A DNA stretch of 64,000 nucleotides from Pseudomonas saliphila (GTDB lineage Bacteria > Pseudomonadota > Gammaproteobacteria > Pseudomonadales > Pseudomonadaceae): positions 131,366 through 195,365 of the forward strand of contig NZ_VTVA01000006.1 of the NCBI RefSeq assembly GCF_008638345.1. The letters run 5' to 3'. The notes beneath the pieces are model-generated. The model saw only the letters and a program-made list of their open reading frames with translations, did not search any database and had not been told where the DNA came from. Positions 43,529 to 51,961 of this stretch are shown here, one piece after another. The position numbers and the translations under genes were made by a program. The number at the start of each line of letters is the position of its first letter. The first letter of the stretch is position 1.

Positions 43529-45010
43529 ATGACCGTTCGTACCCGAATTGCCCCGTCCCCCACCGGTGACCCCCATGTGGGCACGGCTTATATTGCATTG
43601 TTCAACCAGTGTTTTGCGCGCCAGCATGGCGGCAAGTTTGTGCTGCGCATTGAGGATACCGACCAGGTGCGCTCCACCACAGAATCGGAAAAGCAGATTC
43701 TGGACTCATTGCGCTGGCTGGGACTGGAATGGGACGAAGGCCCGGATGTCGGCGGTCCGCACGGCCCGTATCGACAGAGCGAACGCAGCGCCATTTACCA
43801 GCAGCACAGCGAGCAGCTGATCAGCGACGGCCATGCATTCCGCTGTTTCTGTACCTCGGAGCGGCTTGACGCACTGCGCGCCGAACAGACGGCCAACAAG
43901 CAAACCCCCGGTTACGACGGTCATTGCCTTGGGCTGGATGCTGATGAAGTCCTGCGTCGTGTCGCGTCCGGCGAACCGCATGTGGTGCGCATGAAGGTGC
44001 CAACCGAAGGGATCTGTACCGTGCAGGATATGCTGCGTGGCGAGATCGACATTCCCTGGGAACAGGTCGACATGCAGGTGTTGATGAAGGCGGACGGGTT
44101 GCCCACCTATCATCTGGCCAACGTGGTAGACGATCACCTGATGGGTATCACCCACGTACTCCGTGGCGAGGAGTGGATCAACTCCGCGCCCAAGCACATG
44201 TTGCTGTATCAGTTCTTCGGTTGGGCTATGCCTCAGCTGTGCCATATGCCGCTGCTGCGCAATCCGGACAAGAGCAAGCTGTCGAAGCGCAAGAACCCGA
44301 CCAGCATTACCTTTTACGAACGCATGGGGTATCTGCCCCATGCGATGCTCAACTATCTGGGGCGCATGGGCTGGTCGATGCCGGACGAGCGCGAGAAGTT
44401 TTCCCTCGATGAAATGGTGGCCCACTTCGACATCCAGCGCGTCTCGCTCGGCGGACCGATTTTCGACGTCGAGAAACTGGCCTGGCTCAACGGTCAGTGG
44501 ATTCGCGAGCTGTCCGAGGATGACTTTGTTGCAGCGGTACAACGCTGGGCACTCAACCCTGAGTATCTGCGCCCTATGGTTCCGCTCGTTCAGGCGCGGG
44601 TTGAGACCTTCAGTGATCTGGTCCCCTTGGCGGGCTTTTTCATGAGCGGCAAGGTGAACCCCGCTCCAGAGCTGTTCGTCCACAAGAAGCTGTCACCCGA
44701 TCAGGTACGCCAGGCGCTGCAGCTGCTGCTATGGAAGCTGGAAGCCTTGCGTCATTGGAACAAGGACGCTATCACCGGCAGTATTCAGTTCATTGCCGAA
44801 GGGCTCGAGCTCAAGCTTCGTGACCTGATGCCGCTGCTTTTCGCTGCTATCACCGGTCAGGCGAGCTCGGTCTCGGTACTGGACGCCATGGCTCATCTGG
44901 GACCGGATCTGACCCGCTTCCGGCTACGTCAGGCGCTCGAGCTGCTGGGCGGCAGTTCGAAAAAGGAAGTGAAAGCATGGGAGAAGCTGCTGGTGGGGTT
45001 GGGTGGCTGA
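43529..45010 (+). CDS. gltX: Glutamyl-tRNA synthetase
   Basis: The 493-residue class I synthetase has the HIGH-type motif HVGT (16-19) in [15 protein letters not shown] and the KMSKS-type motif KLSKR (250-254). It charges tRNA-Glu, and a tRNA-Glu gene lies in the cluster just downstream. Length and all core blocks are normal. Confidence 0.97.
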   Translation: MTVRTRIAPSPTGDPHVGTAYIALFNQCFARQHGGKFVLRIEDTDQVRSTTESEKQILDSLRWLGLEWDEGPDVGGPHGPYRQSERSAIYQQHSEQLISDGHAFRCFCTSERLDALRAEQTANKQTPGYDGHCLGLDADEVLRRVASGEPHVVRMKVPTEGICTVQDMLRGEIDIPWEQVDMQVLMKADGLPTYHLANVVDDHLMGITHVLRGEEWINSAPKHMLLYQFFGWAMPQLCHMPLLRNPDKSKLSKRKNPTSITFYERMGYLPHAMLNYLGRMGWSMPDEREKFSLDEMVAHFDIQRVSLGGPIFDVEKLAWLNGQWIRELSEDDFVAAVQRWALNPEYLRPMVPLVQARVETFSDLVPLAGFFMSGKVNPAPELFVHKKLSPDQVRQALQLLLWKLEALRHWNKDAITGSIQFIAEGLELKLRDLMPLLFAAITGQASSVSVLDAMAHLGPDLTRFRLRQALELLGGSSKKEVKAWEKLLVGLGG

Positions 45011-45058
45011 GACTTCCCACGCTTCGCTGGTTAAGTTGCTGTTTTGCGTTAAATTCTG

Positions 45059-45087
45059 TTGACAGACAAGGGCATGGATCATAATAT
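45059..45087 (+). promoter_or_regulatory. Sigma-70 promoter of the tRNA cluster
   Basis: A consensus -35 TTGACA (45059-45064) and a -10 TAATAT (45082-45087) are separated by exactly 17 bp. A GC-rich discriminator (GCGCCCCG) follows, typical of stringently controlled stable-RNA promoters. The first tRNA begins 18 nt after the -10. Confidence 0.85.
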
Positions 45088-45105
45088 GCGCCCCGTCCAG
45101 AAGAC

Positions 45106-45181
45106 GGGGCTATAGCTCAGCTGGGAGAGCGCCTGCATGGCATGCAGGAGGTCTGCGGTTCGATCCCGCATAGCTCCACCA
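45106..45181 (+). tRNA. tRNA-Ala (anticodon GGC), copy 1
   Basis: The 76-nt cloverleaf has the acceptor stem GGGGCTA/TAGCTCC, D-arm GCTCAGCTGGGAGAGC, and anticodon arm CCTGC-ATGGCAT-GCAGG with anticodon GGC. The T-arm is TGCGG-TTCGATC-CCGCA, and CCA is encoded. It is the first gene of the three-tRNA unit. Confidence 0.97.
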
Positions 45182-45189
45182 TTTTCTTT

Positions 45190-45218
45190 GGTCAACGTTA
45201 TACGTTGACCTGTTTTTA
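45190..45218 (+). repeat. Perfect hairpin between tRNA-Ala and tRNA-Glu
   Basis: GGTCAACGT (45190-45198) pairs perfectly with ACGTTGACC (45202-45210) across a 3-nt loop and is followed by TGTTTTT. It may be a partial terminator or an RNase processing structure within the tRNA transcript. Confidence 0.6.
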
Positions 45219-45265
45219 CACTGATGCCTTGAGGCGCCCAGCCTCAAACGCATAGAAGGGTTTGC

Positions 45266-45341
45266 GTCCCCTTCGTCTAGTGGCCTAGGACACCGCCCTT
45301 TCACGGCGGTAACAGGGGTTCGAGTCCCCTAGGGGACGCCA
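45266..45341 (+). tRNA. tRNA-Glu (anticodon TTC)
   Basis: The 76-nt cloverleaf has the acceptor GTCCCCT/AGGGGAC and anticodon arm CCGCC-CTTTCAC-GGCGG with anticodon TTC. The T-arm is AGGGG-TTCGAGT-CCCCT, and CCA is encoded. It is the substrate of GltX encoded just upstream. Confidence 0.97.
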
Positions 45342-45388
45342 TTATTGATCCGGTACAGTTGGTTTTGTATCGGCGGTCGCAAGACCAC

Positions 45389-45464
45389 GGGGCTATAGCT
45401 CAGCTGGGAGAGCGCCTGCATGGCATGCAGGAGGTCAGCGGTTCGATCCCGCTTAGCTCCACCA
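45389..45464 (+). tRNA. tRNA-Ala (anticodon GGC), copy 2
   Basis: It is identical to copy 1 except for two positions in the T-stem: AGCGG/CCGCT here against TGCGG/CCGCA. The outermost pair is swapped T-A to A-T, so pairing is kept. CCA is encoded. Confidence 0.97.
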
Positions 45465-45471
45465 TTTCGAA

Positions 45472-45503
45472 GGGCCAGCATTTATTGCTGGTCCTTTTTT
45501 TTT
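45472..45503 (+). terminator. Intrinsic terminator of the tRNA cluster
   Basis: GGCCAGCA (45473-45480) pairs with TGCTGGTC (45486-45493; one G-T pair) around a TTTAT loop and is followed by a run of nine T. It lies 8 nt after the last tRNA. Confidence 0.9.
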
Positions 45504-45585
45504 GGTTTGTGTTTATCCCGATAGCCTCAGACAACAACGCCGGCGCGATAAGCGGCCGGCGTTGAATGTGGTTGAGGGCGCGATG

Positions 45586-46527
45586 TTACTGAGCGACTGG
45601 CATGAGCCTGGCGAGCGCCGAGTCCACCACCTTTCTCGGCAAGCGCCGCGCCTTGCCCAATGCTTTGCGCAAACCGCCGGCCCGGGTGGTACCCAGTTCC
45701 TTCTGCTTCATACCGTGCACATACATGCGGTTGGTTTCAATGCAAAACACCGGCTTGCCGGTGGTACGCATGATCTCGATTGCCTGAGCCTTTTCGCTTT
45801 CGATAAACAGCTGCGCCTGCGGGTCGTTGCGATATACCTGCGCCTTGAACTTGTGGTGCATGTTCAACCGGCGCCGCTCCGCTGCCGATGGCAAATCCAG
45901 CATATGCAGGGTGCCGTACCGGACACCATTGCGTTCCAGCCACTCCTCGGTCTCGGCGCGGTATTTTTCCAGGCGACTGGTGACCAGATGCGCGATCGGT
46001 AGCGATGGGATGTGCAGTGGCCTGGCGGTACGCAAAAAATGCCGGTAGCCCGCTCCATCATCATTCTCCGCCTGGGTCGGGTCGACGCAGAGCACGCCGT
46101 CGATATCGAAACAGGTCGCGCCGACCAGCGGGTGATGCATGATGTTCCATTCGTAGATTCGAGGGTGCTCCAGTACTTCCAGCACCAGATCGATGCCCAG
46201 GACATGTTCTCTTTCGGCGAAGGCCACCAGTGTCGTCACTGAAGCGCAGCAATGCGCTTCGATTCTCCGTCTCGCTTGCAGTATTGAGTCGGGGGTCGCC
46301 AGGCAATCGTCTACCAGCAATATCTTCTGCGCGGCAGGTGTAGATGAAGCATCGTCACGCAGCAGCACCTGGAGTTCCATGCTGGGCTGGTTGAGCTTGA
46401 GCGCGATGATGTTCGCCACCAGCATGCCGCCACGGGAGGCGCCGACCACCAATTCAATATCACGGGGAAAGTTGCCGGCATGATCGTTGATCAAGGTTGA
46501 TAGGTCGTTCAGGCTTCGATAGTTCAT
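45586..46527 (-). CDS. Fusion of a phosphoribosyltransferase domain with a HAD-like domain, function unknown
   Basis: The protein is 313 residues from ATG 46527, with AGGAG 8 nt upstream. Residues about 1-125 form a type I PRTase fold, with the PRPP-loop-like motif LLVDDCLATPDS (71-82) and an N-terminal SRGGMLVANIIA block. Residues about 135-290 look like a HAD phosphatase, with motif I FDIDGVLC (140-147), motif II LVTSR (181-185) and a later Lys. The two halves could act on a ribose-phosphate intermediate, for example forming and dephosphorylating a nucleotide-like product. No specific substrate can be named. It lies downstream of the ldcA-type gene on the same strand, 289 bp away. Confidence 0.75.
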   Translation of the reverse strand: MNYRSLNDLSTLINDHAGNFPRDIELVVGASRGGMLVANIIALKLNQPSMELQVLLRDDASSTPAAQKILLVDDCLATPDSILQARRRIEAHCCASVTTLVAFAEREHVLGIDLVLEVLEHPRIYEWNIMHHPLVGATCFDIDGVLCVDPTQAENDDGAGYRHFLRTARPLHIPSLPIAHLVTSRLEKYRAETEEWLERNGVRYGTLHMLDLPSAAERRRLNMHHKFKAQVYRNDPQAQLFIESEKAQAIEIMRTTGKPVFCIETNRMYVHGMKQKELGTTRAGGLRKALGKARRLPRKVVDSALARLMPVAQ

Positions 46528-46748
46528 TGCAGCTGCTCCTGGCCTCGTTATCAGCACCCGGCGGATAACGCGTTGTGTCTGAGTGAGCTCCAGGACATCG
46601 TGCGGCAAGCGCAGACCAGAACTCGATCGATGCTCTTCCTGATGAGAATGTGCAGGTATTGCAAGGCCGGTATTCAACAGGAAGAGCCCTCAGCTTGCGA
46701 CTCTTTCATGACATTAATGTGACCTGCAGCCAGCGAATGTTGCCGTTG

Positions 46749-46790
46749 GAGAAGCGAGCCTCAACCTGTCGGTTAACCGGGTCGCTTCTC
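46749..46790. repeat. Stable inverted repeat between the decarboxylase and the PRTase-HAD gene
   Basis: GAGAAGCGA (46749-46757) and TCGCTTCTC (46782-46790) are perfectly complementary, with a smaller nested pair AACC/GGTT (46764-46767, 46771-46774) inside. It lies 27 nt past the decarboxylase stop on the minus strand. There is no T-run, so it may be a 3' stabiliser or a factor-dependent terminator. Confidence 0.5.
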
Positions 46791-46816
46791 GAGGTTCCAG
46801 GGGGAGCTGGCCCGGG

Positions 46817-49066
46817 TCAGGTTGTCAGGCAATCGACGCAGAAAGAGGGCGGACCCTCGGCGGAAACCAGACGACGCAGGCCATGAATATCGCTCTCAAA
46901 GCCGGGAAATTGCCGGTCGAGTGCTGAGGCGATTCTCAGAAAGTCGACGATGGCGGTACTGTCGGCGGGGAAGCGTTCGCCGGGCATAATCACCGGGATA
47001 CCTGGCGGATAGGGCACAAGCATGACGGCGCTGATTCGACCTGCCAGCTGCTCGACGGCAACCGATTCGACGTTGCCGCGCACCATCTCCTGATAGGCGT
47101 CGGCCGGCCGCAGGGTGATCTCCGGTAGCTCGGTATAGAGTTGGCGAGATATCTTCACCAGCCGCTGGGTCTTGTAGAAATGGTGCAACTGCTGGCTGAG
47201 ATCGCGCAGGCCCAGGCCGCTATACTGGCCTGTCCGCGCGATACCCGGCAGCGTTGTCTCAAGCGGCGCGTTGGTGTCATACAGCCGCTTGAACTCCTGC
47301 AGCTCGGACACCAGGGTGCTCCACTTGCCCTTGGTAATGCCCAGCGAAAACAGGATCAGGAAGGAATACAGCCCGGTTTTCTCGACCACCAGACCGCGCT
47401 CGGCGAGAAAGCGCGTCACGATGGCCGCGGGAATGCCACTTCGGGCCAGGCGCCCCTGTTCCTCCACGCCGGGGGTGAGCAGGGTGACCTTGATCGGATC
47501 CAGCAGGGCGTAGTCGTCCGCCATCGAGCCGAAGCCGTGCCACTCGGCCTCGCTGTCGAGTGTCCAGTCGTGCGGCGCAAGCGGTTCTGCTGCCAGCGCT
47601 TGTTCAGGCTCCCAGAGATCAAACCACCACTCATCCTCGTCCAGCCGCTCGGCGATCTGCTGCATGGCGCAACGAAACGATAGCGCTTCGTCCAGGGTTT
47701 CCTGTACCAGTGAGCGACCCGGAGCACCGGCCATCATGCCTGTAGCCACATCGATGGAGGCGATGATGCCGTAGTGCGGTGAGGTGGAGGTGTGCATCAT
47801 GAAGGCTTCGTTGAACCGTTCTGCATCCAGTGACTGCTCCTCGCTGTTCTCGGCAAGAATGATTGAGGCCTGGGACAGGGCCGCCAATACCTTGTGTGGC
47901 GATTGCGTTGCGAATACCAGCGGATGCTGCGCGCGGGGAAACCCGCGATGGCGACCCATGCCATGGCGCCCGGCATAAAATTCGTGGAAGGCGGCGTAGC
48001 CGTACCAGGCTTCGTCAAAATGCAGAATGTCGACCGCGTCCTCAAGTTCGTCCTTGATCAGCTCAGCGTTATAGCAGAGGCCGTCGTAGGTTGAATTGGT
48101 CACAACGGCCAGGCGAATTTTAGCGTCGCGTCCCTGCAGCAGCGGATGTTCTGCCAATCGTTCGCGCAGTCGCTCGGGTGAAAACGAATTGAGGCTGATC
48201 GGACCGATAATGCCGTAGTCGTTTCGCGAGCCGGTGAGGTATAGCGGAATCGCACCGGTCATGATGATCGCGTGCAAGATCGACTTGTGACAGTTGCGGT
48301 CCACCAGAACCACGTCATCGCGGGTGACATAGGCGTGCCAGATGATCTTGTTGGCAGTAGAGGTGCCGTTAACCACGTAGAAGCTGTGGTCGGCGCCAAA
48401 GGTCCGTGCGGTGTTGGCCTCCGCCGCCGCGATAGGGCCGCTGTGGTCCAGCAGCGAGCCCAGGCCTGGCACCGACACCGACAGATCCGAGCGCAACGTG
48501 TTTTCACCGAAGAAATCGTGAAAAGCGCGCCCGACCGGACTCTTGCGAAAGGCCACACCGCCACCATGTCCAGGAGAATGCCAGGAGTAACTGGCGCGTC
48601 CGGTGTAATCCATCAGCGCCTTGAAAAACGGCGGCAACAGCTGGGATAGATAAGAACGGGCAGTGCGCGCAATCTGTCCGGCGATAAAGGGCAGGGTATC
48701 CTCGAACAGGTAGATGATGCCGCGCAACTGATGCAGGTTGCGCAGCTCGGCGAGCTTGGCGCTGTCCAGGTTCTGTTGAATGCTCAAGGCCATTATCGGC
48801 AGTTCGGGTGAGCGCGAATGCGCGGCTTCGAAGAGTGCCCGCACCGGTGTCAGGTCGGCTTCCAGATCCGCAGTAAACAGAATGCAGGACAGGCCCCGGT
48901 GCGCTTCGGCGATCAGGCGGCCCTCGTCAGTTGACGCGGTTCCCAGAACCTCGAATCCTTCCTGCTCCAGCCCTTTGAAGAGTTCCGTAAGCTGAGTGCC
49001 AGCCACATCCTGGCGGCCGATATGAGGATTGATAACCAGAATGGGAAAGTGCAGGTGTTTGAACAT
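46817..49066 (-). CDS. ldcA: Orn/Lys/Arg decarboxylase, LdcA type
   Basis: The 749-residue PLP enzyme of the bacterial basic amino-acid decarboxylase family has an N-terminal response-regulator-like wing domain (about 1-130). Core blocks are SWHSPGHGGGVAFRKSPVG, FYVVNGTSTANKIIWH and DEAWYGYAAFHEF, and the PLP lysine K392 lies in ATQSPHKVLAALSQAS. The C-terminal domain contains VMLVPYPPGIPVIMPGERF. Length and sequence resemble P. aeruginosa PA1818 (LdcA, lysine decarboxylase of arginine catabolism). Arginine or ornithine as substrate cannot be excluded. The product would be cadaverine or another polyamine. Confidence 0.9.
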   Translation of the reverse strand: MFKHLHFPILVINPHIGRQDVAGTQLTELFKGLEQEGFEVLGTASTDEGRLIAEAHRGLSCILFTADLEADLTPVRALFEAAHSRSPELPIMALSIQQNLDSAKLAELRNLHQLRGIIYLFEDTLPFIAGQIARTARSYLSQLLPPFFKALMDYTGRASYSWHSPGHGGGVAFRKSPVGRAFHDFFGENTLRSDLSVSVPGLGSLLDHSGPIAAAEANTARTFGADHSFYVVNGTSTANKIIWHAYVTRDDVVLVDRNCHKSILHAIIMTGAIPLYLTGSRNDYGIIGPISLNSFSPERLRERLAEHPLLQGRDAKIRLAVVTNSTYDGLCYNAELIKDELEDAVDILHFDEAWYGYAAFHEFYAGRHGMGRHRGFPRAQHPLVFATQSPHKVLAALSQASIILAENSEEQSLDAERFNEAFMMHTSTSPHYGIIASIDVATGMMAGAPGRSLVQETLDEALSFRCAMQQIAERLDEDEWWFDLWEPEQALAAEPLAPHDWTLDSEAEWHGFGSMADDYALLDPIKVTLLTPGVEEQGRLARSGIPAAIVTRFLAERGLVVEKTGLYSFLILFSLGITKGKWSTLVSELQEFKRLYDTNAPLETTLPGIARTGQYSGLGLRDLSQQLHHFYKTQRLVKISRQLYTELPEITLRPADAYQEMVRGNVESVAVEQLAGRISAVMLVPYPPGIPVIMPGERFPADSTAIVDFLRIASALDRQFPGFESDIHGLRRLVSAEGPPSFCVDCLTT

Positions 49067-49225
49067 GTTCAGGTTCCGTCAGAGGAATGGGTACAAACTA
49101 GCCGCTTGGTTGCCATTGCGGCAAGCGAACTCCGTGCGAGCAACTGAATCTGAGGGAAGGATGGCGGCTGACGAATGTTATGCTGCGTATCCGTCGAATG
49201 CGTTGAAGTTGAAGGAGCTGACTCT

Positions 49226-49672
49226 GTGAACTGGGATTTCGATAATCCGCACACCTGCGATATTACCGTCCAAGCGGTCGATATAGACGAATTGGGGCAT
49301 GCCAATAACGCCGTGTATGTCGGCTGGCTGGAGCGTTGTGCCTGGCAACATTCGCAGACTCTGGGACTGGGCGTGGAGGAATACCGCGAGCTGGATCGGG
49401 CAATGGCGGTGCTGCGCCACGAGATCGATTACCTCGGTGCGGCCTACCAGGGCGACGAGCTGGTGATGGCGACCTGGATCGTTCACTGGGACCGCAAGCT
49501 ACGCATGACGCGCCATTTCCAGTTAGTGCGCAAGTCAGATCAGGCAACGCTGCTGCGAGCAGAGACCATCTTCGCCTGCATCGAAATGAGCTCCGGCAAA
49601 CCGAGACGCATGCCGCCGGTTTTTATTGAAAAATATGCTCGTGGTCTGACGGAAGCGCAGATGCAGAGCTGA
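49226..49672 (+). CDS. Acyl-CoA thioesterase, hotdog fold (4HBT family)
   Basis: The protein is 148 residues from GTG 49226, which has AAGGAG 9 nt upstream; an upstream in-frame ATG at 49175 is not preferred. The 4HBT pattern DIDELGHANNAVYVGWLER places the catalytic-type Asp at D21, followed by GH-x-NN. Members hydrolyse short or medium acyl-CoA esters. The acyl group is not determined. It is divergent from ldcA. Confidence 0.87.
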   Translation: MNWDFDNPHTCDITVQAVDIDELGHANNAVYVGWLERCAWQHSQTLGLGVEEYRELDRAMAVLRHEIDYLGAAYQGDELVMATWIVHWDRKLRMTRHFQLVRKSDQATLLRAETIFACIEMSSGKPRRMPPVFIEKYARGLTEAQMQS

Positions 49673-49750
49673 GAGCGGGATGGGGCTAGCAGGAAGGCAA
49701 GGCGAGCCGACCAGAGTGGCGGCGCGCCGTTGAAACCGGCGGGGCGTTAC

Positions 49751-50032
49751 TTAACGATACTCGCAGAGATAGGCGGTATCCTGCTCGACCTGCAAATGAA
49801 AGCGGCTGTTACCAGGCACAGTAAATTGCATGCCCGCACTGAACTCTTCCCACTGCTCGCTACCTGGTAGTTTTACGGTCAGGTGGCCGCTGATGACGTG
49901 CATGATCTCCAGCTGGCTGGTGCCAAACTCGTATTCTCCAGGCGCCATCACGCCGACGGTCGCTGAGCCTTCTGGTTGCCGAAAGGCGATAGAGGCTACC
50001 TTGCCTTCGAAGTATTCGTTTACCGTGAACAT
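49751..50032 (-). CDS. ppnP: Pyrimidine/purine nucleoside phosphorylase PpnP (DUF1255)
   Basis: The 93-residue single cupin domain has the family start [14 protein letters not shown] and the blocks [14 protein letters not shown] and [13 protein letters not shown]. PpnP phosphorolyses several nucleosides to base plus ribose-1-phosphate. An AGGAGCGC motif precedes the ATG. It is monocistronic and convergent with the thioesterase gene. Confidence 0.93.
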   Translation of the reverse strand: MFTVNEYFEGKVASIAFRQPEGSATVGVMAPGEYEFGTSQLEIMHVISGHLTVKLPGSEQWEEFSAGMQFTVPGNSRFHLQVEQDTAYLCEYR

Positions 50033-50232
50033 TGATGCGCTCCTGATAGATCGTCGAAAAGGTCAACATTATGCCGATGCGACTCTTGCAGCGGCAATGC
50101 TATTTGCACTGTAGCGCTAATCTTTTCTTCTCCTGGCCTGACCGATTAATGGGCTGCTCAACCCTTCATTGCTGAACCTGGCCTGACTTTGACGGTCAGC
50201 TAATGTGTACCCCACAACCATACGGAGTCCTT

Positions 50233-50508
50233 ATGAAAGCCTCTGCAACTGCCTGGTTTGCTGCGCTGGTCCTTGGTTTGTCGGCCGCTTCTGCCCACGC
50301 CGATGATGTGGACGGTGAGATTGAGTCTGTTGACGCAGAAGCGAAGTCTATAACGGTCGATGGCAAAATCTACTCGACCAATGAGCAGACAGAATACGAA
50401 GACGAGCTGAAGTCTTTCGACGATCTCAAGCAAGGCCTGCGCGTCGAGGTGGATTACGAAGAGACTGACGGCGAGATGATCGCCACAGAAATTGAAATCG
50501 ACGACTGA
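50233..50508 (+). CDS. Small acidic exported protein (DUF5666-like)
   Basis: The protein is 91 residues from ATG 50233 (GGAG 6-7 nt upstream). It has a signal peptide ending near ASAHA and then a 65-residue acidic, beta-rich domain (VDGEIESVDAEAKSITVDGK, then GLRVEVDYEETDG). The pattern resembles the OB-like DUF5666/DUF1344 families of unknown function. It is probably periplasmic. It is not part of an obvious operon. Confidence 0.78.
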   Translation: MKASATAWFAALVLGLSAASAHADDVDGEIESVDAEAKSITVDGKIYSTNEQTEYEDELKSFDDLKQGLRVEVDYEETDGEMIATEIEIDD

Positions 50509-50673
50509 GTCACCGGCGTGCCCAGCTGCCGCAGGAGATCTGCGGCCTGGTTTCCCCCTTGAGCCCTGTTATCATCCCTTGCATGCAATGACTGATTCTC
50601 TCGAGCACAGGTCGATAGCCTGGCTGCAGAGCATGTATCCCTTTGACAACTTTGTACCGACCCGGGAGGTAAT

Positions 50674-51546
50674 ATGGCGAGCATCGCTTTTATAGGTTTG
50701 GGCGTAATGGGGTATCCCATGGCCGGTCATTTGCTTCGCGCGGGGCATGAAGTGGGCGTCTTTAATCGCACTGCTTCGAAGGCCGAGGCCTGGGTTGCCG
50801 AATACGGGGGGCAAGCCTTTGCCACGCCGGCGCAAGTGGCGGCTGACCGTGATTTCATTATGCTCTGCGTAGGTAATGACGATGACCTGCGCCAGGTGAT
50901 TGGTGGTCCCGATGGGGTCCTTGCGGGGATTCGATCCGGTGCGGTGCTGGTCGACCATACAACGGCTTCGGCTGGCGTCGCGCGTGAGATGGCTCAGCTG
51001 TGTGCGGCGAAGGGGGTCGGGTTTCTGGACGCACCGGTATCCGGAGGCCAGGCCGGCGCCGAGGCTGGGCAGCTGACCGTAATGGTCGGCGGCGACGAGG
51101 CGGTTTATGACCTGGCCCGTCCAGCCATCGGTAGCTATGCAAAGATGGTGCGGCGCATGGGCGAGGTGGGCAGTGGGCAGTTGACCAAGATGGTCAATCA
51201 GATCTGTATTGCCGGCCTGGTACAGGGGCTCGCCGAAGCGCTGAATTTTGCTCGCTGTGCGGGTCTGGATGCCGAGGCCGCGATGCAGGTAATAAGCAAG
51301 GGTGCGGCGCAATCATGGCAACTGGAGAACCGCCACAAGACCATGATTGCCGGTGAGTTTGAATTCGGCTTTGCGGTGGACTGGATGCGTAAGGATCTGA
51401 GTATCGTGCTGGATGAGTCGCGCGAAAACGGTGCGCAGTTGCCAGTTACGGCTTTGGTGGACCAGTTCTATGCTGATGTCCAATCGATGGGAGGAGGGCG
51501 CTGGGATACTTCGAGTCTGATTGCCAGGCTTGATCGCGACAAATAA
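50674..51546 (+). CDS. NAD(P)-dependent beta-hydroxyacid dehydrogenase (3-hydroxyisobutyrate dehydrogenase family)
   Basis: The 290-residue protein has an N-terminal Rossmann motif FIGLGVMGYPMAGHL (GLGVMG, 8-13), the substrate block DAPVSGGQAGAE (119-130) and catalytic K172 in GQLTKMVNQ. The family includes 3-hydroxyisobutyrate, tartronate semialdehyde and succinic/glyoxylate semialdehyde reductases. The sequence does not decide the substrate. GGGAGG precedes the ATG. No catabolic partner gene is adjacent. Confidence 0.88.
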   Translation: MASIAFIGLGVMGYPMAGHLLRAGHEVGVFNRTASKAEAWVAEYGGQAFATPAQVAADRDFIMLCVGNDDDLRQVIGGPDGVLAGIRSGAVLVDHTTASAGVAREMAQLCAAKGVGFLDAPVSGGQAGAEAGQLTVMVGGDEAVYDLARPAIGSYAKMVRRMGEVGSGQLTKMVNQICIAGLVQGLAEALNFARCAGLDAEAAMQVISKGAAQSWQLENRHKTMIAGEFEFGFAVDWMRKDLSIVLDESRENGAQLPVTALVDQFYADVQSMGGGRWDTSSLIARLDRDK

Positions 51547-51631
51547 ACTGTCGCCGGCCGTGTCTGCACGCGTTCAGGATGGCTTGAGCGCAGACGAGCC
51601 GAGAAGGTTTGTTTCAGCGAGGTAGGCCGGT

Positions 51632-51883
51632 ATGAAATGTCGGGAAGGCTGTGGCGCTTGCTGTATTGCGCCTTCGATAAGCTCTGCAATTCCGGGAATG
51701 CCTGAGGGTAAGCCTGCGGGCGTTGCGTGCATTCACCTGACTCCAGAGCATCGATGCGGGATCTTTACTTCACCGTCGCGTCCGCTGGTATGTGGGCAGT
51801 TTTCTGCTGACCCGGAGGTGTGTGGGGAGATCAGAGAAGAAGCATTGATGATATTGCATTGGTGGGAGCAGCAAACCGCCTGA
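51632..51883 (+). CDS. YkgJ family cysteine-cluster protein
   Basis: The 83-residue protein starts with the CxxxCGxCC pattern (CREGCGACC) and has further cysteines in ACIHL, RCGIF, LVCGQF and EVCGE. It is a probable Zn or Fe-S binding protein of unknown role. The motif RPLVCGQFSADPEVCG is typical of the small YkgJ group. It is convergent with gltA and shares the terminator at 51928-51954. Confidence 0.87.
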   Translation: MKCREGCGACCIAPSISSAIPGMPEGKPAGVACIHLTPEHRCGIFTSPSRPLVCGQFSADPEVCGEIREEALMILHWWEQQTA

Positions 51884-51927
51884 GCATCTAATCGGCGGCG
51901 AGCATTTGTTTCGGTCCGGACAATAAA

Positions 51928-51954
51928 AACCCCGCTTGTTGGCGGGGTTCTTTG
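51928..51954. terminator. Bidirectional intrinsic terminator between the YkgJ-type gene and gltA
   Basis: AACCCCGC (51928-51935) pairs with GCGGGGTT (51942-51949) around TTGTTG. A T-rich tract follows on the plus strand and AAAAA precedes it, so it can serve both convergent genes. Confidence 0.9.
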
Positions 51955-51961
51955 TATTGCT

